Under the pieces are notes generated by a model. That model was not told where the DNA came from and did no database searches. It was given only the letters and a program-made list of their open reading frames with translations. Both the position numbers and the translations under genes were made by a program. A stretch of DNA of 64,000 bases from Fagopyrum homotropicum (taxonomy: Eukaryota; Streptophyta; Magnoliopsida; Caryophyllales; Polygonaceae): positions 120,599,235-120,663,234 of the forward strand of contig BSWB01000004.1 of the NCBI GenBank assembly GCA_033239125.1, in the 5' to 3' direction. Shown piece by piece: positions 1-12,889 of the stretch. Numbering within the stretch: position 1 is the stretch's first letter; each line of letters starts with the position of its first letter.

Positions 1-1122
1 CATTATTCAGCAACCGCTTGCGTATTCCTCAGTTGTCGTCTTAAGTCCTTTCATAACTAAAGCTTCTTGTTGTGTCATTCCTCGTCTCGAGGTCACGTCT
101 ATTCACACTTCTATCTCCTTGTCATTTCTTAGTCTTATCGTCATAACGGACATCAGTCAACTCCACGTGAATCCTTGCCATACCATTCTTCTCATTACTC
201 TCGTAATTTTGACTCTTCACTTAATGGTACCTCGTAAGCTTAACTTACGGTAACCTTCATCTTTCACACCGGGTTCGATCATTCTTCACATCTTGACTCC
301 AAAGCTTAGGAGCGTCTAAGGGAAGCTTCACTTATCATAATGGGACACCGCCTTTAACCTTGTTAGAATGCTCCCATCTCTTCCTTGACTCGCATCTTCA
401 GTGGTCCACGCATCTTCTTGAAAAACTTATATACGTTATCTCCATTGGTCTTGCTATCTTTCCATTCGCGCCTTCTTTGGTAACCACTTCACATCTTCAT
501 GTTACTCTCTTAAGTTGTCTCGTTTTCTTCTTTTGCTTGGTTGTCCTTTGACGTTGTCTCCAATCCTCCTCTTCGACATCCTTTAAAAGGAATTCGAGAA
601 TGTCGTTGTGTTCGTTAGCATGAAATGCCCAACTCGATACTTGAGCGTCTTCTACTACTTATGAACGTCATCATAAGCTACATCATTGTCTTAAAGGTGA
701 TGATATCGTATCATCATCTTAGCTCAAAGGTCCCATAATTCCATACACTACTATATGTATAAGACTACATATACATAACTATATAAGTCCTAAGTCCATA
801 TCTCTACTAATATAACACATCCGACATGCCATCATATCAATACAAAGTCTAATACACATAATCGTCCACATATACAACTATACACATAAATCATGTCCAT
901 CATGCATAACTACAAACCTCATATCCATATCTATATATATACATATATATATACATATCAAAATCCAGTGATCTAAGCTGCCGAGATCCGCGAAAGGAGT
1001 GGTGGTTCGTACATTCTACCCCGAATCATGCATGTGATTTTGAAAATGAAAACTCAGAACCCTTGGGGTTCTATATATTCCTTATTCGGCTTTTAGAAGA
1101 TTGCAAGTGTCATTGTTGTCAA
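1..1122 (-). mobile_element. Element 0: leader and decayed 5' internal region of a Ty3/gypsy element
   Basis: Reading leftward from the primer-binding site, the first roughly 180 bases match the leader of element 1 (32786-32960) closely by eye, including the block that follows the PBS and the later segment with the accaccactcct motif. Further left no long ORF survives on the minus strand and I cannot recognise gag. This is the internal 5' part of a minus-strand element whose coding region lies mostly outside the window. Confidence 0.6.
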
Positions 1123-1140
1123 CCTAGGGCTCTGATACCA
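1123..1140 (-). other. Primer-binding site of element 0 (initiator tRNA-Met type)
   Basis: On the minus strand the sequence reads TGGTATCAGAGCCCTAGG, the usual plant PBS complementary to the 3' end of initiator tRNA-Met. It lies four bases inside the LTR end at 1145, which fixes the element as minus strand and this LTR as its 5' LTR. Confidence 0.85.
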
Positions 1141-1144
1141 CTTT

Positions 1145-3185
1145 TGTAACACCCCAAATCCACGGGATATTGGGATGCTATGGGCGAGACCTCACAATGG
1201 GTCCCGACCCTTAGCTTGACAACAATTTAACCGGACCTTTCCAACAAGGCACAAATAAAGGCAAAAATTGTAAATCATTTTTAATGCAAAAGATAAGAAA
1301 CCTGAAAGAATGTAATAACAAACTTCAACCGAGGTACAACTCAAACCAAACGCCAAACACGCGGCGTACAAAACGCAATAATCGAAAGACGGAACACAAG
1401 ACAACTCCAACTCAAAAACCCTTCCTAAAATGTACGGACCCCGGCTGCCCACCCTTTCGGATCTCTCGGCCGCATTCCTAACCTGCAAGGCAATCTACAA
1501 CATTCGGTATAAAACCGTTAGCTTATATTCGAAGCATTAGAATTAATGGGAAATGCACAAACACAAGTAAATCATCATAAACACACAACATACTCAAAAG
1601 CACACATCCTATTTATTATCTTTATTATGATTAAGCCATATCCCGTTCTAATTCAACTTAGATTTGTGACACGAGACCACCGTGGTCCCGCCTCTGTCCT
1701 TATTTCCGGCATGGAACGGTACGGATGCCTCCGACCGTCTAACCAGCACGGCTAGTCGCCGAGGACCTCCTAGACTCTCGTAAGAGCTAGGAAGATGATG
1801 TCACCGTCCGTTATCATACACTTGGGCCAAAATAATATAAAGGTCGGTAATCCTATTTCCAGTTCCGTTGTTATAACATAAATGATAAACACACACTACC
1901 ACACACACATCAATGCTAATACAAAGAATACGAGCTAAGTAAGTCCGGAGACTTACCTCGTCACCACTCTCAATTCACAACACTCTCGCTTCCTTAGGGA
2001 GGAAGCCTATAACCTGCTCACAAGAAGATATGTATCAACATATGCTCACACTCAAGAAGTCTTAGACTTCACTCTAGTGATCTAAGCAAGATCACCTAAC
2101 ACTCATGCTGGGAAATGCATCCTAGGATCCAAGATACTCACCACACTTACATCACATGATAACAACTCAACACAGCTTATAACCTCACATGAACATAAAC
2201 TCAGTCAAGAAGGAACAAGCTAGCGTAGAAGGTCCATCATGCTCAACATACTCCAAGCCATCAACTACATCGAGCCTTAAGGGCTCCTAGGTTCTCAACT
2301 ACTAGGTGGCATTCACAACTATCCTAGGTCCATCCTAGGCATGATACTAACATGAAACAACCTCACAACTAAGGAAGGAACGAAGAAGAAGGGAGAAGAA
2401 GAGCCTACTATTTAAGAAACGCAACTGCGGAAACAAAAGGCACGACTACGTGCTGAAGGTCATGGCCCCCGCGGCGCCTGGAAGTCCTGATGCCGCCCCC
2501 GCGGTGCTGCCTACCGCCCCCGCAGCTGGCTAAGATCCGCCCCCGCGGGGGGGCTCCTGGTGCCGCCCCGCGGGAGAACTCCAGAAATAGTGTTTCTTCG
2601 TCTTCGACTGTGGATCTTGACCTTTAATGGCCTCCTTCTCTTGCTAGGTCTTCTCCAAACATCATCCATGGTATCAAGGCTCTCCCTCATGACCTAATCG
2701 AGCTAAGAACCCATACATGCAAAGGATCAAGAAAAAGCTTCCTCAAAAGCTCCATCCGTGGCCATGGATGAAGGGGAAGGAAGGGAAGGTTGTTCAGCAA
2801 GGAAAGTGAAGGGGAAAGAAGGGAAAGACTTACCAACTACTGAGATCCTTCTTCATTGCAGCTCATCCACAAGCAAATCCAAGGGAAGAGAGGAAGAGCA
2901 CAAGAGAGTAGAGAGCAAGAGTGGACTAACGTGAGAGAATTGGAAGAGGAGAGAGAGAATCCAACAAGGCTGAAAAGGTGGGAGGGAACCAAGGGGTCAG
3001 CTGGCCCCTTGTCACCTCAGCTGGAAACGAAAGGTCAAAAGCGGAATAAGGGGAACGAGGGGTCAATGCCGGATTTTTGGGAATAAATCCCGGTACTCAG
3101 CACACGTGCCTGCGGGAAAAGTAGGCCGCTGACGCGGGAAACTCGGAAACGCCTCGATACCCGAAATAAAAATTCCGGATGTTAC
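1145..3185 (-). mobile_element. 5' LTR of element 0 (Ty3/gypsy)
   Basis: About 2.04 kb, with TG/CA ends: the plus strand starts TGTAACACCCC and ends GATGTTACA. It is homologous end to end with the LTR at 30727-32764, so both belong to one family. It contains a GC-rich tract near 2465-2575 with repeated CCGCCCCCGCGG-like units (G-rich in the sense direction) and a GTAAGTC/GACTTAC hairpin at 1939-1956. ORFs inside it are not genes. Confidence 0.85.
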
Positions 3186-3718
3186 AAAAAATAAATCAAA
3201 GTTTAACAAATTCAAAGATGGAATGTAACATTCTTTCGTCTACAATTTCCAACCCAATCTCTCTCAAAAAGTGTGTTTCACGTGGAATCCGAGACAACTA
3301 TTTATATATTGAAGGATGGTCCATGTCAAAATGTGTGGTTGGAAAAATTCTTATGTTCAGTGCATCAAGATGGAAGTAAAAATGTGTACTAGTTGGGAAA
3401 AAGAAGACTTAAGTCGTCGTCGCCGGTTCAAAGATAAATGTGTTCCAAGCCATGCAGGAATCGAGCACAAATGAAAAAGTCATCACATAAAAATTGTTAC
3501 CTTGTAGTTGGAGTTCAAACGGTGCGTTTGCAACAAAACAAATTTATGTAGAATGAGAAAAGTTATAGAAAATTTGAAAGGGAGAATGTCAAGGTCAATT
3601 TTGTTGCAAAGTTCAAAAGAAGAATAAAAAATCAAGAGCAAATGGACATAAAGTCGATTACAATAGGTTGTGAAGCACAAAGCGAGTGAACCCAAGTGAT
3701 AAAAAAAAAAGAAAGGCA

Positions 3719-4410
3719 GAACTACGTGTGATTTGATCTTCACCAAGAAGTACGTAGGAATATCGATTTAATAAATAATCGGATTCAATCACAAGTTTTA
3801 AATACGTCAAAATTAGATTGTAAAGGATCCGAACTACGCGCGGTTTGATCCCCACAAAGAGGGGTACATATGAGAGTTGAAATATCAATCAAGTTCAATC
3901 GCCAATGTCAAAAGTGTCATAGACAAGGATGAACTACGGTGACTTGATTCCGTCTCAAACGGATAAATAGGAAGCTCGGTATAAAGCAAGACGCTCATTT
4001 AGTTCGGTCACACCCAAAACTCCAAGATTTGTTAAAATTGAGAAATACGTCTGACTTGATTCCGTTGAAACGGATGCGTAGGAAACTCGTCGAGTTCAGT
4101 CATACCCCCAAACGAATAGAAGAAAAAGAGAGAGATACTCAACTATTGAATTTCTCACGCGCACATGATAGTCGGATAATTTGGAAAACCCTTCATAGAA
4201 GGTGGGTCAGAGTGATTCTGGTGATGCGTAAAAAAGTGAAGAAATACAAGTGATAGTTGGTGCAGATTATAGACAACCCGTCTTAAAAGTTGAGTTTGAA
4301 TCCAACATGTGACACATGATTGTTAAAGTCCGCAAAAATAGATATATGAACTACGTAAGGTTTGATCCTTCTAAGTGAAGGTACGTAGGCAACTCGTCGG
4401 GTGCAACCCA
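3719..4410 (+). repeat. Five dispersed hairpin units with covarying stems
   Basis: Units begin at about 3719, 3831, 3931, 4042 and 4348. Each runs: GAACTACG-like box, TTGATyC-like box, short stem, loop, matching stem, TACGTAGG-like box. Inner stems are CTTC/GAAG, CCCC/GGGG, CCGT/ACGG, CCGTT/AACGG and CCTTC/GAAGG. The outer CTACGTA and TACGTAG boxes also pair in the best-preserved copies (units 1 and 5). Confidence 0.75.
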
Positions 4411-4780
4411 AATACTCAAGAAAAATTCAAGAGGTCGTCCAAAGAGTAATCGGTATTATTTTGGAATCGTGAGGATACAACAAATAAGGGTCGAACTTTA
4501 ATAAACATATTTCAATTGAAATGTGTTACGCAATTTTATTTTCTTGTAATATTTTTGCCTAACAGATTGATCTTGATGAATTGAGCTTTACAATGCATGC
4601 TATGATTTCCGATGTAAAGTGTAATTATCCTTTCCATGCCTATTTCTCTTTGACGTGTGGTAATTATCTTTTGCCATGAAGCATGACTATGAGGGTGATT
4701 TATGACTAGAAGCACAACCAAAAATATTTTGCCTTGTTTCTTTTGAATATGCATAATACATGTCATCTTGTATCTTGAAC

Positions 4781-4819
4781 CTTGTTTGGGAACAAGCAAG
4801 AGGTAAGTATGGGGTATTT
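4781..4819 (+). promoter_or_regulatory. Stem-loop and polypurine tract before the 3' LTR
   Basis: CTTGTTTG (4781-4788) pairs with CAAGCAAG (4793-4800) across loop GGAA with one G-T wobble. Four bases later AAGTATGGGG (4805-4814) is the polypurine tract, and the LTR follows at 4820. The PPT is the second-strand primer site of LTR retrotransposons. Confidence 0.75.
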
Positions 4820-6415
4820 TGATAACATAAATTATGACCTTAGTTTAGACTTGCATTTAGATAGATTTTCCCTTTGTTTTGCATGCACACATATGAAACC
4901 ATGGCATTTAAGCTTAACTTTGCATATTTTGCTAGAATAGATGTCTACACGGATTCTTGTTGCATTTTCAGGTATTTTGGTGAACTTTGGAGTGAAATAG
5001 CATACATGAGGACTAATCCTCAAGGTGGATCATAGTGGAACATGGTGGAGCATAAAAGGAGAGTGAGGACATAACAAAAGGATCAAGCAAGGAGCTAAGG
5101 AGAAGACTTACGCAGGCCAAAACCGCGCCCCTGACAAGAGCAAAACCGCGGCCAAGATCATTGGTGGGCAACCCGCGGTTTATTTATTTTCGGCCCAAGG
5201 CCCATGCTTTTAAAACCCTAGTTTTTCCTACACGTCATGGATGCCGATAAAAATAAAGAGAGTTCGCTAACACTTCTAGAGGACAGCAATGTACAATCAC
5301 ACGTTTGATTACACTTAGATTTAGCTACAACACTTTGGATTGAGGAAAATTTTGATGATTTCTTGGAGAGAAAGATATAGGTTCTTGATTTCATTGTGTT
5401 TGAATTAATGATTCTTACTTTGTTACTCGATTGTTTTTGCTTTTGCTTTGGCTTTTGTTTTTGCTTTGGGATATAGAAGACACCTTGCTAATTATTTCTT
5501 TTTTTTTCTTTTTAGTTCTATTGCTTATGGTTTTCTTGAATTCTTCTTTTATCTTTCTTGATTTGAATATGTGCGTTGTTGGCTAAACCCTTGCCATTCT
5601 AGGGTGATTGGTTGTTGGTTGTGGTTTAGATGATGATAGACTGGGCCTTTAACTTAGATTTAGACCTTTAGAGTTGGTTTAACCCTCGTTCTTTAGAACC
5701 TCGACCTGTTCTTCAAGAACCCCGACCGGGGTTTATCTTACATCACCCGAGGTTTCTTTTGTTGGTCCGTATATGTTATATCTTTATGATTGGGTTTTAG
5801 ATTACCCAAATCCTAGTCCTTGTTGAGCCTTTTATACCCTTAGATCCCTCTAAGGCTTACATCTAAATTTGGGAAAAGACTTACCCGGTGATTCCTTTCT
5901 TAGTTACCTCCGATCACGAGTTCTAGGTAATAAAGAATTCAAAACAATTTATTAGGTTTGAGTGTGCCTTCTTCTTGCCTGAGTGAGCTTAACCTGAGAC
6001 TTACCCGGTGAAGGTTAGTTTTATTCCCTTAAGTTGAGTGGTTGGTTTGAGTTTATATTCCTTTCCTTAGATCCTTGAGACTTACCCGGTAATAGGAGCT
6101 TTGGTTTGGGATAGTTGGTTTGAGAGACCTCCCCCGTGATCATTCCCACCTTAGAAACACCATTTCCTTAGCGATCCCAACCTTGTCAATGTTTTTAGAA
6201 ATCTTGAATCGAAAACCACAACTGGATACCTTGTTCTCTAGAATCCGCATTGCCCGATTATCATATTATTTGTCTTTATTGCATTTGCCTCATTCATTCT
6301 TTATTTCCAACATTAGTCTATTCTCTTTTTTATTTGTCACCGACATTGGTTTCACCATAGTCCTTGATATCGATCTTAGAATATTTGTTTTTACTGCATT
6401 TTGATCTGGACACTA
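4820..6415 (+). mobile_element. 3' LTR of the Tat/Athila-like element
   Basis: Starts TGATAACATAAATTATG right after the PPT and aligns with the LTR of element T read on its sense strand. Both carry repeated GAGACTTACCCGGT motifs (here at about 5879, 5999 and 6080). Similarity to T continues to about 6415, but I cannot place the exact 3' end, and the last tens of bases may be lost. A short GC-rich patch with CCGCGCCCCTG lies near 5120. Confidence 0.7.
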
Positions 6416-6819
6416 CTAGTTCGCTTATTTGCTTTAACCTTTATTACAAGTATAAATATAAGACTATATTCGTTCATTATTTATGCAATTTTGAGAGCGA
6501 CCACTCTCTTATATAATTGTGATCCAATATGCACAAAATAATGAACATCAACATGGAGAGAAAGGAAAAATGCAACCCAACATAATTAAGACAAACAGTG
6601 GTTACATGGTAGAGCATTTGGCTAACGAGAAATCAAACAGTTTTAAACAAGAAAAAAAATACCACATGATTTTTATCGATTGATCCAAAAACAAATTAAA
6701 GACTAGGATGAAGCTACTCCAAAAACATCAAACTGTAATCCAAGGCCTCTAAACCAAAGACGAAAAACAAAGCAAAAACATTAAATGACAAAGGTCAAGC
6801 TTAAACCTTGTCAAAATTA
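6416..6819. other. AT-rich spacer without recognisable gene
   Basis: No ORF with family resemblance on either strand. The start may hold the decayed end of the preceding LTR and the end may hold further 5' decay of the LINE RNase H relic. Confidence 0.5.
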
Positions 6820-7270
6820 ATTTGATGCTTCTAAAAACGCTAATGTTCACTGTGTCTTTGACTTTATCATTCGAGACCACAATGCGTTAAATCTTGATAT
6901 GGGAATGAGTCGATGTGGAGTAGAAAATATCCTTCAAGCGGAAGCTTACGCTCCAAGAGGGGCCTCCAAATGGCCTTAAGTTTAGGACTCAACACCATTA
7001 AAATTGAGGGGATAACCTTGAACTCATTAACTCAATCAATTGGATCTAGAAACCGCCATGGAAGCAAACATGATCCATTTTTATTTCAAGGTGTACATTA
7101 GTTAAAGTTCAACGTGTCTTTAGGGAAATCAACGTCAATGCAAATAAACCCGCTTCTCTTGGTCATTGCTCGTATATGGGTGACATAAACCTTCTGCGGA
7201 CGTTGAAGACCTCATCCGAAATGATGCTCTAGGATGGTTAACTTTTTTATGTTAACCCTTCTTGTTCTCC
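6820..7270 (+). pseudogene. LINE RNase H domain relic (3' end of a plant L1-type LINE)
   Basis: Frame-shifted but readable remnants follow the order of the RNase H domain that ends plant LINE ORF2: an FDAS-like start, FIIRDHNA, SRCGVENILQAEAYAL, LGLNTIKIEG, a VFREIN-like segment, and a final DALGW shared with the full-length LINE at 15608. The rest of this LINE is absent, as usual for 5' truncation. Several frameshifts and stops make it non-functional. Confidence 0.7.
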
Positions 7271-7599
7271 TACCTTTGTATACAAAAATAAATACAGAGA
7301 ATCATTCGATTTTCTGTCCATTTTTAAATGGGACTAATTTGTGTTATTATTTTAGTTTGTGGGCTACTCGGTTTGACCCAAACATATGTATAATTATATA
7401 ATATATAATTGTTTTTTCTACTAAATTTCCAACCAACCACTCCAAGTTAAACCTTACAAACTTAATATGAAATTCTAGGATCCTAACGACCTCATCTTTC
7501 TCTCCCGCTTGTTATCTTGCTAGTCCAATCTCATGTCTCAAATGCATACGTCACAAACCAAAAGGTCTCTAGATGTAAAATAGAATCAAATACATATGG
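7271..7599. other. Spacer without recognisable gene
   Basis: AT-rich sequence between two retroelement relics. I see no conserved motif. Confidence 0.4.
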
Positions 7600-8175
7600 C
7601 TCGGCTTGGCACCCAACCCAAATTTAGTTATGGGAGGTGTGAGCAACAATTGTGATCCGAGTAAGGTGGACCGGTTCGGATTCGCACAAGTGGTATTTTC
7701 GCATAACGTGTATGGACCTGGAGCTAGAGCTATGTTCCTTGAATTGAGCAATTGTGTCATTGTTGTTACAATAGACGCCAATTACTCTAGAAGTGTTAGG
7801 AACGACACTGAGCTCGCTTATGGACCGCCTCATCCAAACAACTTTCTTGGCTCTTACAACTGACTATTCCTCCATTTAGAATGAAGATGTATCTAGATTG
7901 TGATTAAAAATCTTTTTGTATGCTTGGAAACTCATGTCGGTGTAGCCTTTGACAACTAGTCGTCACCACCTCCATGAACCAATATATGATCCTTAGTCAT
8001 TCTTAAGTACTTGAAAACGCTCTTTGTTGTTGACCAGTGTGCCATATCAAGGTTAGATTGGGCTTTGCTATGCGTGCTCAAAGCGTATGCAACATTAGGG
8101 TAGTTACAAGTCATAACATACATGATAGATCTTATTCCCAAGCATATAAAATTTTGCTCATCCTCTCAATCTCAC
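7600..8175 (-). pseudogene. Ty1/copia RT-RNase H relic
   Basis: On the minus strand, from about 8170 downward, the segment around SIMYVMTCNYPNVAYALS matches the start of copia RNase H. It is followed by AHWSTTKSVFKYLRMTKD, and after a frameshift by VYCNNNDTIAQFKEHSS and HVMRKYHLCE, the usual C-terminal RNase H order. Only the last part of pol is left, with several stops and frameshifts. The plus-strand ORF at 7606-7863 is its antisense shadow. Confidence 0.75.
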
Positions 8176-8190
8176 CAGATGTCTTAGGAC

Positions 8191-8430
8191 TAGGGGTGTC
8201 AATGGATCGGGTTCGAGGCGGGGAGTACCATATTCATCTCATCCCCGTTTAGTATAATGCCCCATCCCGATCCCGTTTGGATATTGAAAATTTGTCCCCA
8301 TTCCGTCGGATGTTCATCCCCGTCGGGGAATCCTCATCCCCGATTAATTTTTTTCATTTTAAAATTTAATGGGTTTTCCCGGTAAAATTTCCCGTTTCCA
8401 TCCCGTCCCGTTTAACTTTAAGGAGTTTGA
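8191..8430. mobile_element. GC-rich left arm of a possible hAT-type DNA transposon
   Basis: Begins TAGGGGTGTCAATGG and continues with CCCCGT/CGGGG-rich sequence typical of the ends of certain non-autonomous hAT-like elements in plants. A partner arm in opposite sense appears at 11905-12145, after the Helitron. The right terminus (TTAAAACACTAG) is only a poor match and no convincing 8 bp duplication is visible, so the class call is weak. Confidence 0.35.
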
Positions 8431-8636
8431 CAAAAACATTAATTCGGATAATAAATGTGAAATTACGCCGAAAATACAAAATTATTACTTTGTTTAACTA
8501 TATGAAAAACAAGAGAGAAAAAACTCCATTTAAAAGAAATACAAATTTGTCAAAATAAAGATATATCGTGTATACATTAGGTTTCATTCGTTTAAATATG
8601 ATCGAGACTCGTAGTACAAACTAGTCTTAACAAAAA

Positions 8637-11476
8637 TCTATATATATCTTACTAAAACAAAGGACATTAATGTCACATGTCAAGTAAAGAGGGATGTCAC
8701 CTCAGCTTTTTGTAAAATATTTACTAAATTGCCATTGTTATTAAATTATATAATATTTACTTACTTGTTTTTATTAATTATTCTGTAATTAAATAATTAT
8801 TTTCACAACAAACTAGGATTGCTTTCCCGATTCTCCAAACCAATATGAGATTTAACAATATTTCTTTTACAAGATTTGTATTTTCGTTAATATAGATTTT
8901 GTAATCGTTTTTTTTATTTTTCATATTCTTTAACATAATTTGATATGTTTGAAATTCGAATTTTTAAAATTCAGATTTCAAAAAAAAAAATTTTAAGCAT
9001 AGTTATAAATATTATGAGAAAGAACCAATTTGAAAGTGTTAAAAAACTAATATATTTAACAGTCCAAAAAATAAATAATCTTATATATATTAAAGTAGGA
9101 GCCTCTATTGTCATGTATCAAGTCACGGTTCTCCCAACCCCCAAAATTTAAAAACATTGTTTTTTAAAATTTAAAATCTATAAACAAATATTTTAGTAAA
9201 GTCGTTAATTAAAGCTAAAATATATTTAAAATATCTTTAAAATTTGTTATATTAAACATCAATAAAACAATTAAATTTTAATTTTAGAAAAAATATCTAC
9301 AAAATCTTCTTTATGTGACGAAGATTTTTGAAGATATTATCGAAGATTTAACAATTTGTTGTATATTTACAAAATCTTCTTTATGTCAATTTAAAAAAAA
9401 TATTTTGAAATTTCAATCACCTTAAAAATATTATGCTAAATCTACAAAATCGATAATGGTAACTAAATATTTAATTTTGGTTAGTGATGATTCTAGAAGA
9501 TATTTTCAAAGATTTTACGGTTTGGTATAATCTAAAAAACGTTATTGTCATTTAAGAAAGAAATTCTCTATATAAATGATCTTTCGTGTATTTTCATTCA
9601 TATCACTTCACATCATATCAAAACCTCATTGTTTCTCTTTCGATGAAGTTTCAATTTCTAATCTGTTTGTTCATTTATATTGTTTGTTTGATTTGAATTT
9701 GGGAAGTAACTGTGAGATTGAATTGTTTGTTAGGTTAAGATGATCAATATTGATACTCCGTCCTCTCGAGACTGGTGATTCATTGTTCTGCTATTCGTGA
9801 TCATTGTGCTACTATTCCTCACACAGACACAATTTGTTGTATTGTTGGTACGGGTAAATATTTTTAATCTCTATTCTTTTTGTTTCTCTTGCCGGTCTTT
9901 CTTTGTATAATAAAATGTTTGTTTTGGTCTAAGAAAGGTTCCAACTTCGTGGATAAAATGGTTATCATGTTCTAATAGTACTAGAGATTATTATTGGAAA
10001 TGTTTTGTTAAGGAAAATTTCGGAAAGTAAAGCCGTCAAATTTATCTAACTAGCTCAAAGAACTAGACGGTTGGGCATTGAAACCACCCTAATTTTCTTC
10101 TCTTTGTTAATTTTGTCTATGTATAAAAAATTGTAGAGACGACGGAGGGCTATTCTCTTCTAGTGTTTGTAGTTGTAGTGTTCAACTGTCTTGATGTTGG
10201 TGCAAGTGTGCAACACTATTGCATGGAGAAGAAAAGCCCCTTAGTTTTGATTTTAAATTTTTCTTTTATTTCATTATACCAACTTATACGTAATTTTGAT
10301 GCTATTAAAAAATCATTATCAATATAAACTGTTCTAATAATCAAAATATAAAATGATATCAATGCTAATGTACAATTCAAATTTAATTATTTTCTCAGTT
10401 TTTATTAATTTTTAAATTATATCTACTCAAATGATATCAATGCTATTAATTTAATAATTTCTTATTTTCGTAGTAGATCTATCCTCCAAATTTAGTTGTA
10501 AATTTTCATGTATCCAAATTCTCTTGCTTTAGGTTGATAATTAACATTGTATAACATTTTTAATATATTAGTTTTAACTCCATGAAATGGTTGTGAATAA
10601 TTAAAAGATAACAAATTCATCTATATCTATTATATATATATTTAACCCTCAAAATTGAAATGTTAGTAAATGAATTTGAATATTAATTGTAAAGAATTTA
10701 TTATTAAAATGTTCAATTCAAACAATATTATTTGAATATTAACCGCAAAGAAGTTGTTATTAAAATATTCAATTCAAATCTCTAAATTAATTAAAAATAA
10801 TTCAAACCGAAAATAGTTGTTCTAAATATTAATCGGGAAAAAAATTAAAGCTTGAAAATAAAATCATTCAATATTGACCTGTAATCAATATTGGAACTTG
10901 AAAGTTATGCTACACATAATTCTTATTCGGTCACAATAAAAAAAATGTAACTATAGTTATGATTTCTTCATGACTGTCTAATTTTGTATGGGTTGGATTT
11001 GAAATATCATACATGTAAAAAAAATTAATAATTTTATTGATTTAATATACAAATCATTTATCAGATTAAAATTTTTTCAAGCTTTTAACATAATAATTTT
11101 GTTTGGTAGTGTATATATTCTATAATGAAAAGCTCACAATTAACCACACAAATATTTTATAAATCTTCTTAAAAAATTATTAATTATTAATATTTGAGTT
11201 AATAATATTTTATCAACCAAAAAATTATTTGATAACTCAAAATTTCTCATATACGTAGAACCATGCTATATCTTTACTCTTTTTTTTTTTATCTATAAAT
11301 GTAATGTAAAGTTTGTCCATTTTTCCATCATAACATAATCTAATTAGTTATCATATCATTTATATATATAAATTTGAAATAAAATAATATAAATTATATA
11401 TGTGTGTGTAGTAACACATTAGAACATCTAAACCATTATTATTCAAAAACCGCATAAGGTGCAGGTAATATACTAG
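8637..11476 (+). mobile_element. Non-autonomous Helitron (candidate, 2.84 kb)
   Basis: The 5' end TCTATATATATCTTAC follows a host A. The 3' end is an imperfect hairpin (CCGCA...TGCAGG, about 11450-11465) followed by CTAG and a host T, as expected for insertion between A and T. It is AT-rich with no Rep/helicase ORF, so it would be non-autonomous. A second 5'-like terminus (TCTTATATATATTAAAG) at 9079 suggests a nested or alternative start. TGTCACATGTC lies about 35 bases inside the first start and TGTCATGTATC about 30 inside the second. Confidence 0.55.
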
Positions 11477-11904
11477 TAAGTATATAGTACTAACATTTAG
11501 ATTATGATCACAAGATAAAGTGTTATATTATTTTATCATATTAAGTTTACGGTTTATAAATTAGATTGAACACCAAAACGCGTATATGAGAGATTAAGAC
11601 AGATAAAATAACATGTAATGTGCCGTGCATTTGATCATCGTTATTTGACATTTACAACGTATTCAAAAACTTCACGAGGGTGTTATGATCGAAAAAAATT
11701 AATATAGGTTAGCATTAGTATTATTTATACATATAATTATGAAATAATTTATTAAACTTAAAACACATTTTTTAAAATAGAAAAGGGTCTATAGTTTGAA
11801 ATTTTAGTAATCACCGACAAATTTTGAATTTAAACATAATTTATGAATTAAATTTTGAAACTACAATGAAATTCAAATATAAATTAAATTTGATTATTCA
11901 TATA

Positions 11905-12145
11905 TCCTGACGGGGTTCTCTATTGGGTTTTCCGGCGGATTCGGGTTCGGAACGGGGAGGGAGGTGGATACCCCTATCTTCATGCACGTCCCCATCCCAA
12001 GCGGGGAATCAATTTTTTTCCAACCCCGTCCCCGTACTCATTCAAATTCCTCATCACCATCTCATGATGGATAAGAGTCATAAGACTCACAAATTTCGGG
12101 AAATCCCCCTCCCATTTACCATCTTACTTAAAACACTAGGTCTTG
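11905..12145. mobile_element. GC-rich right arm partner of 8191-8430
   Basis: Contains GACGGGGTTC, GGGTTTTCCGGCGG and runs of CCCCATCCC/CCCCGT, an approximate mirror of the left arm. Arm plus Helitron plus arm is best read as a Helitron inserted into an older GC-ended DNA transposon. No transposase is visible. Confidence 0.35.
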
Positions 12146-12889
12146 TTGATAGTAAGTCATGTACTATAGGTAGGTAACCTTTTTCAAGTTCAAAATTGTA
12201 TAATCAATAGTGCATAACTAAAAACAAGAAAAAATCAAGGGACAAAAAACTTGACAAACTTGAACAAGTTCATAGTACAAGCACCGAGATGTTCACATAG
12301 ACACTTTGACAAAGAGTATACGTGCAAACATAGATTGTTAAGAACGGCGAACAATAGGGAAGAAAATTGAACGAATATCTGCAAACTAAAAATTAGATTG
12401 AAAAGTAAAACAATATTTGGAGTACATACTTAAGGCCATGTACAATTGATTGACGACTATCAAATTGAACAAAATTTGAGATAATACACAATCAATTTCA
12501 AACCACGGATTAGAATTTTCGAAAAATATTGTTCGCGAGAGAGGATGAAGAAACAAGAACAAGAAAATAACAAATATATCAATTCGAAAACCCTTTCAAA
12601 ATAAATTTTTCCTATCACATAACTGCCCAAAACACCCTAAATTTACAAAAATGTTATCACGCCTTGTTAAATTCAAAATGAATATAGAATGTTAAATCAA
12701 AGAGATCAATAGTGCACAATAATCCATAACACAGTACCGAAAATAACCCTCCGTACGTTAACTAAATCAATACTTTGACATGTTTTAAATAAGTGCCACC
12801 GGTCATGGTTACCACGTTTCATGCCTTTGACTTTGAGCATGTGCTAGTAGCAAATTAATAACTATGGAAACTACTGAAATATCCAAAAC
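12146..12889. other. AT-rich spacer without recognisable gene
   Basis: No ORF above background and no terminal repeat that I can pair. Nothing further seen. Confidence 0.45.

Larger units (their letters stand above)
3186..4819 (+). mobile_element. 3' internal region (3' UTR) of an old Tat/Athila-like element
   Basis: No coding sequence is recognisable. The stretch holds five spaced hairpin units (3719-4410) and ends with a stem-loop and polypurine tract immediately before an LTR starting TGATAACA at 4820. The last 40 bases match the PPT region of element T (39139-39177, reverse strand) closely, which assigns it to the same lineage. Its left end abuts the LTR of element 0, which probably inserted here. 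Confidence 0.65.

Noticed and set aside
3719..4410. tRNA-like or tRNA-derived genes in the hairpin units
   Set aside because: No cloverleaf, no A/B box pair, no CCA end. Only simple nested hairpins.
7606..7863. 85-codon plus-strand ORF
   Set aside because: Antisense to the copia RNase H relic, whose minus-strand frames show family motifs.
8191..12145. A single large DNA transposon with transposase
   Set aside because: No transposase ORF and no clear 8 bp duplication. Kept only as low-confidence arms around a Helitron.
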